From Acidobacteria bacterium AH-259-G07 (lineage in GTDB: Bacteria > Acidobacteriota > UBA6911 > RPQK01 > JADFOI01), in assembly GCA_027717925.1 (NCBI GenBank), contig JALLON010000085.1, positions 1 to 9,949 of the forward strand: DNA of 9,949 bases, given 5' to 3'. The number at the start of each line of letters is the position of its first letter. Positions within the stretch are counted from its first letter, which is position 1. A model generated the notes under the pieces. It did no database searches. It was not told the DNA's origin and saw only the letters and a list, made by a program, of their open reading frames with translations. Positions 6,575 through 9,949 of the stretch are shown piece by piece. The position numbers and the translations under genes are program-made.

Positions 6575-8203
6575 TTAGTACATCCCGCCCATATCACCGT
6601 GCGGAGACGGAGCTGCCGCCTTTTCCTCTTCCGGTACTTCCGTGACCAGGGCTTCTGTCGTCAAGAGCAAACTCGCAATGGAAGCTGCGTTTTGCAAAGC
6701 GGTGCGAGCCACCATGGTGGGATCGATGACGCCTGCTTCCACCAGGTTTTCATACTCCTCTGTTTCAGCGTTGAAACCGAAGTTGGGATCGTCGCTTTCA
6801 GCGACTTTAGCCACCACAATGGCACCTTCGTGACCAGCATTCTGGGCAATCAGGCGCAGTGGTTCCTCAAGCGCACGCCTGACGATGTTTACACCAGTTT
6901 GCTCATCCTCTTGCTCCAGCTTGAATTTTTCCAGGGTCTTCATGGCGCGCAGGAAAGCCACTCCGCCACCCACTACGATGCCCTCTTCAGCTGCCGCTTT
7001 AGTGGCATGCATGGCATCCTCAACGCGGGCCTTCCTTTCTTTCAGCTCTGTCTCAGTAGCCGCACCAACTTTGATTACGGCCACACCACCAACTAGCTTG
7101 GCCAGCCGCTCCTGCAGCTTCTCACGGTCATAGTCGGAGGTGGTCTCTTCGATCTGAGTGCGAATCTGTTTGACTCGACCAGCAATGTCCTCCTGCTCGC
7201 CGGCACCTTCAATAATGGTGGTGTTGTCCTTGTCAATGGTGACTTTCTTAGCCCGGCCAAGATCTTCAAGTCCTACGTTCTCCAACTTGATTCCAAGATC
7301 TTCGGAGATCACTTTACCGCCCGTCAAAGTCGCGACATCTTCCAGCATGGATTTCCTGCGATCACCGAAACCTGGCGCTTTCACAGCAGCGGCCTGCAGT
7401 GTGCCCCTCAACTTGTTAACCACCAGAGTCGCCAAAGCCTCTCCTTCGATGTCCTCGGCCACCACCAGGAAGGGTTTACCGGTCTTCGCCACCTGTTCCA
7501 ACAGCGGCAGCATATCCTTCATGGAGCTGATCTTCTTCTCGTGCAAAAGAATGTAGACGTCCTCGAGAGTAGACTCCATACGCTCCGGGTCAGTCACGAA
7601 GTAAGGGGAGAGATAGCCGCGATCAAACTGCATACCCTCAACAACTTCCAAAGACGTCTCGATCGTTTTGGCTTCTTCTACGGTGATGACGCCATCTTTA
7701 CCAACCTTCTTCATGGCTTCGGCAATGATCTCGCCGATGGTTCGGTCGTTGTTGGCGGAGATCGCTCCCACCTGAGCGATCATGTCACCCTTGACGGGGT
7801 TGGAGAGCTTTTTGATGTCCTCAACGGCTTTGTCGACCGCCTTCTCAATGCCGCGCTTCAAGGCCATCGGATTGGCACCGGCGGTGACCGTCTTGAGCCC
7901 CTCGCGGACCATGGCCTGCGCAAGAAGGGTCGCCGTAGTGGTTCCATCACCAGCCACATCACTGGTCTTGCTGGCCACTTCACGAAGCATGGCAGCACCA
8001 ACTTTCTCCAGACCCTCCAGCTCAATCTCCTTGGCCACCGTGACCCCGTCCTTGGTGACCACCGGAGAGCCGAATTTCTTCTCTAAAACAGCATTGCGAC
8101 CCTTGGGGCCAAGTGTAATCTTGACCGCATCGGCCAATGTGTTCACGCCTCGAATCAAAGCTCGGCGGGCGTCCTCGCCATGAGTTACCTCTTTAGCTGC
8201 CAT
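6575..8203 (-). CDS. groEL: Chaperonin GroEL (60 kDa)
   Basis: This 542-aa ATP-dependent chaperonin subunit forms the double heptameric ring that folds cytoplasmic proteins with GroES. Signatures are MAAKEV at the start, KITLGPKGRN (ATP phosphate contact), VAGDGTTTATLLAQ with the catalytic/magnesium Asp (D86), KAPGFGDRRK in the apical domain, RVEDAMHATKAAAEEGIVVGGG near the second ATP-hydrolysis Asp, and the flexible C-terminal GDMGGMY tail. Length is normal. The ATG at 8203 is preceded by AAGGAG at good spacing. It lies 80 bp behind groES in the same CIRCE-controlled operon. Nothing suggests a divergent paralogue: key ATPase residues and the Gly/Met tail are present. Confidence 0.99.
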   Translation of the reverse strand: MAAKEVTHGEDARRALIRGVNTLADAVKITLGPKGRNAVLEKKFGSPVVTKDGVTVAKEIELEGLEKVGAAMLREVASKTSDVAGDGTTTATLLAQAMVREGLKTVTAGANPMALKRGIEKAVDKAVEDIKKLSNPVKGDMIAQVGAISANNDRTIGEIIAEAMKKVGKDGVITVEEAKTIETSLEVVEGMQFDRGYLSPYFVTDPERMESTLEDVYILLHEKKISSMKDMLPLLEQVAKTGKPFLVVAEDIEGEALATLVVNKLRGTLQAAAVKAPGFGDRRKSMLEDVATLTGGKVISEDLGIKLENVGLEDLGRAKKVTIDKDNTTIIEGAGEQEDIAGRVKQIRTQIEETTSDYDREKLQERLAKLVGGVAVIKVGAATETELKERKARVEDAMHATKAAAEEGIVVGGGVAFLRAMKTLEKFKLEQEDEQTGVNIVRRALEEPLRLIAQNAGHEGAIVVAKVAESDDPNFGFNAETEEYENLVEAGVIDPTMVARTALQNAASIASLLLTTEALVTEVPEEEKAAAPSPHGDMGGMY

Positions 8204-8283
8204 ATGTCTTCTCCTTTTTTCTTGAAATTTTACAAACTCTTAAACTCTAAATTTTTCCTACTCTTTTCTCCGCCTTTGCTCCT

Positions 8284-8598
8284 TTATGCCTTAACTTTAG
8301 CCTTCTTTCCGACCAAAACCCCCAAAACCTCATCTTCGCGCATGATCAGGTACTCCTCATCATCCAACTTCACTTCCGTTCCCGCATACTTTCCAAAGAG
8401 GATCCGATCTCCCTCCTTCACCGACATTTTAAGTTTCTGCCCACTGTCGAGAACCTTTCCCTCTCCCACAGCAACGACCTCACCCTCTTGAGGTTTTTCC
8501 TTGGCGGTATCGGGAATGACAATCCCACCCCGAATCTCCTCTTCTTCGACGTCAAATCGCTTGACCAGAATTCGATCTTGTAAAGGTTTAATCTTCAT
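8284..8598 (-). CDS. groES: Co-chaperonin GroES (10 kDa)
   Basis: This 104-aa co-chaperonin forms a heptameric lid on GroEL. The sequence runs MKIKPLQDRILVKR, then the mobile-loop region EEEEIRGGIVIPDTAKEKP whose hydrophobic IVI edge contacts GroEL, then GEVVAVGEGK and GDRILFGKYAGTEVKLDDEEYLIMREDEVLGV. The ATG at 8598 is preferred: the AGGAG site at 8610-8614 is correctly spaced for it and overlaps the alternative GTG at 8610, which would add MTDH. The C-terminus GKKAKVKA is slightly longer and more basic than E. coli GroES. It is the first gene of the operon, about 80 bp downstream of the CIRCE element. Confidence 0.98.
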   Translation of the reverse strand: MKIKPLQDRILVKRFDVEEEEIRGGIVIPDTAKEKPQEGEVVAVGEGKVLDSGQKLKMSVKEGDRILFGKYAGTEVKLDDEEYLIMREDEVLGVLVGKKAKVKA

Positions 8599-8690
8599 AT
8601 GATCAGTCACTCCTTTCTTACTGTAAGTTCAAAAACAATCTAAATCTTAGGTTTGTAGAATCTAAACCTGACAATCAATCTGTTGCTATA

Positions 8691-8717
8691 TTAGCACTCT
8701 CCCGGGGAGAGTGCTAA
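8691..8717. promoter_or_regulatory. CIRCE operator (HrcA binding site) of groESL
   Basis: Exact consensus half-sites TTAGCACTC (8691-8699) and GAGTGCTAA (8709-8717) flank a 9-nt spacer, which is the canonical CIRCE. It lies directly downstream of, and overlaps, the -10 of the groES promoter, so HrcA binding would block transcription initiation until heat stress titrates the repressor. The spacer and the outer flanks are also self-complementary, extending the palindrome to 8681-8727. hrcA itself is not in the window. Confidence 0.97.
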
Positions 8718-8745
8718 TATAGCAACACTCTCTTTCCGGTGTCAA
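8716..8745 (-). promoter_or_regulatory. Sigma70-type promoter of groESL
   Basis: On the - strand a perfect -35 TTGACA (8740-8745) and a -10 TATATT (8716-8721) are separated by 18 bp. The -10 overlaps the edge of the CIRCE half-site, giving direct operator control of a housekeeping-sigma promoter, as is usual for HrcA-regulated chaperonin operons. No sigma32-like element was recognised. Confidence 0.8.
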
Positions 8746-8780
8746 GTAGTCATATAAGACAACATTTTTCTCAATTCAAG

Positions 8781-8809
8781 TTTCGCTGGTCAGAATCTTG
8801 GCTTAAAAT
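8781..8809 (+). promoter_or_regulatory. Weak candidate promoter for purC
   Basis: A TAAAAT -10 (8804-8809) has a poor -35 (TTTCGC, 8781-8786) 17 bp before it, about 80 bp upstream of the favoured purC start. The match is marginal and the assignment rests mainly on the need for a promoter in this divergent intergenic region. Confidence 0.3.
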
Positions 8810-8886
8810 AAAAAGCTGAGATTGATCAGGTTTTTCCTTCAACCCGAGAAATGCAGGACGAGATGCATTCCCAACAGGAAGTCGGC

Positions 8887-9774
8887 ATGAAGACACTCGA
8901 CCTACCTGGAATTCGCAAGGTACATCGAGGAAAAGTCCGGGAGCTGTTTGGCCTGAACGGCCAGCTTCTCATGGTTGCGACGGATCGGATTTCTGCCTTT
9001 GACGTGGTACTGCCCAATGCCATCCCTAAAAAAGGAAAAGTCTTAACCCAGCTTTCCTCCTTCTGGTTTGGCCAGCTAAAAGAAATCGTCGACAATCACC
9101 TGATATCCGATCAAGTGCGGGATTTTCCAATTTCGCTGCAGTCTTTCAGGGAACAACTTGCAGGTCGCTCGATGCTGGTTCGCAAGTGTCGTCCCCTTCC
9201 CATTGAATGTGTGGTGCGCGGGTATCTGGCCGGATCAGGCTGGAAAGAATATTGCCAGAGTGGAACCATCTGTGAGATCCAGTTGCCCCGCGGACTGCGC
9301 CAGTCGGAGGAGCTGCCCCAACCGATCTTTACCCCTGCTACCAAAGCAACAAGTGGCCATGACGAGAACATCAGTTTTGAACGCGCGACAGAGATCCTCG
9401 GAGCTGACTTAGCGAAGCAGGTCCGAGACTTAAGCCTTCAGATTTATAATCGAGCTCGGGAATACGCTCTGCAGAGAGGTATTATCGTTGGTGACACCAA
9501 GTTCGAGTTCGGTCTGGAAGGGTCTCGTCTACTGCTCATTGACGAGGCCCTGACACCCGATTCTTCTCGATTCTGGCCTGCTGATCGTTATGAACCCGGG
9601 AAATCTCAGGCTTCCTTTGACAAACAGTTCATCCGCGATTTTCTGCAGACGCTGGATTGGGACAAGACTCCGCCGGCACCCCAACTGCCCGACTCTATCG
9701 TGGAGGCTACCTCAAGGCGCTACCTAGAGGCTTACCATCGGCTAACGGGGAAAGACCTGGATGAAGGTTCATAA
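8887..9774 (+). CDS. purC: Phosphoribosylaminoimidazole-succinocarboxamide synthase (SAICAR synthetase)
   Basis: This enzyme of de novo purine synthesis joins CAIR and aspartate with ATP to form SAICAR (EC 6.3.2.6). Motifs from the ATG at 8887 (295 aa) are KVHRGKVRELF (11-21), VATDRISAFDVVLPNAIPKKG (30-50), ECVVRGYLAGSGW (107-119), KATSGHDENIS (153-163), GDTKFEFG (202-209) and DEALTPDSSRFW (219-230). About 295 aa is the long, yeast-type form rather than the roughly 237-aa E. coli form. The start at 8887 is chosen because MKTLDLPGIRKVHRGKVR matches the family N-terminus and AGGAA lies 6 nt before it. In-frame ATGs at 8851 and 8863 would add 12 or 8 residues and cannot be excluded. It is transcribed divergently from groESL. 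Confidence 0.96.
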   Translation: MKTLDLPGIRKVHRGKVRELFGLNGQLLMVATDRISAFDVVLPNAIPKKGKVLTQLSSFWFGQLKEIVDNHLISDQVRDFPISLQSFREQLAGRSMLVRKCRPLPIECVVRGYLAGSGWKEYCQSGTICEIQLPRGLRQSEELPQPIFTPATKATSGHDENISFERATEILGADLAKQVRDLSLQIYNRAREYALQRGIIVGDTKFEFGLEGSRLLLIDEALTPDSSRFWPADRYEPGKSQASFDKQFIRDFLQTLDWDKTPPAPQLPDSIVEATSRRYLEAYHRLTGKDLDEGS

Positions 9775-9826
9775 CCTTTGTTGACGTCCATGCCTGCCCC
9801 ACCGCTACCGCCAGTGAGGTCAGAGT

Positions 9827-9887
9827 CAGCCGGTGGCTCGCCCCGCGCAAACATGCAGCGAGATTGGTTCGGGCGAGCCACCGGCTG
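9827..9887. repeat. REP-like inverted repeat downstream of purC
   Basis: The arms CAGCCGGTGGCTCGCCC (9827-9843) and GGGCGAGCCACCGGCTG (9871-9887) are perfectly complementary over 17 bp around a 27-nt centre. No T-run follows on either strand, so it is not a typical intrinsic terminator. The GC-rich arms and the flank GGCCCCTACAG resemble dispersed palindromic intergenic repeats seen in many copies in some bacterial genomes; that resemblance is from memory. Short open frames across it look like by-products of the repeat. The rest of 9775-9949 shows no gene I can support. Confidence 0.7.
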
Positions 9888-9949
9888 GCCCCTACAGAGG
9901 GCACCGCGAAAATACAACCGCGCATCACGTCAATTCGCTAGTTTGCGCG

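Noticed and set aside
7541..8086. Open frame of 181 codons on the + strand opposite groEL
   Set aside because: It is antisense to an intact groEL and shows no domain. Highly conserved genes often leave open antisense frames.
8649..8669. Small inverted repeat AGGTTT / AAACCT in the groES 5' leader
   Set aside because: A 6-bp stem in AT-rich sequence is expected by chance, and it matches no known riboswitch or thermometer.
9707..9928. Open frame of 73 codons on the - strand overlapping the end of purC and the inverted repeat
   Set aside because: It overlaps purC antisense and runs through the palindrome; composition and lack of motifs indicate a spurious frame.

Overview
This is a stretch of bacterial chromosome packed with housekeeping genes, of moderate G+C (judged by eye, not counted). 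No phage, transposase, CRISPR or plasmid genes are visible. HrcA-type CIRCE control of groESL, a long-form (295 aa) SAICAR synthetase and an L-lysine 6-transaminase would fit an Acidobacteriota-like or related Gram-negative lineage, but the phylum is a guess from protein style. No rRNA or other phylogenetic marker was checked.

Layout. On the + strand at the left are a doubtful gene remnant (3-182), a secreted or periplasmic protein with two PDZ domains (260-1066), and a small two-helix membrane protein (1105-1347). The reading frame of that small protein appears to continue through an in-frame TGA to 1407. A tRNA-Gly(GCC) gene with a strong consensus promoter lies on the - strand (1458-1532). 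It is followed by a YraN/UPF0102 nuclease-fold protein on the + strand (1653-2078). From 2091 to 8598 everything is on the - strand. Read in the direction of transcription the order is groES, groEL, an ArnT-like GT39 membrane glycosyltransferase, cysS, and lat (L-lysine 6-transaminase), with cysS and lat overlapping by 19 nt. A CIRCE operator and sigma70-type promoter lie at 8681-8745. purC runs divergently on the + strand (8887-9774). The right end (9775-9949) is non-coding and carries a 17-bp inverted repeat that looks like a dispersed REP-type element.

How the genes fit together. groES-groEL is a classic heat-shock chaperonin operon under CIRCE control. The GT39 gene lies behind two hairpins, so it is probably only partly linked to groEL transcription. 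cysS and lat look translationally coupled. YraN and purC are ordinary housekeeping genes.

The most interesting signal is in the small membrane protein. After residue 80 an in-frame TGA is followed by 19 more sense codons that read like a natural protein end (…FSPLDRAERWL…). Starting 16 nt after the TGA is the apical loop of a 9-bp stem-loop with G in the second loop position, which is the geometry of a bacterial SECIS. The hairpin has no T-run, so it does not look like a terminator. The protein may be an undescribed selenoprotein, a hypothesis that homologue alignment could decide.
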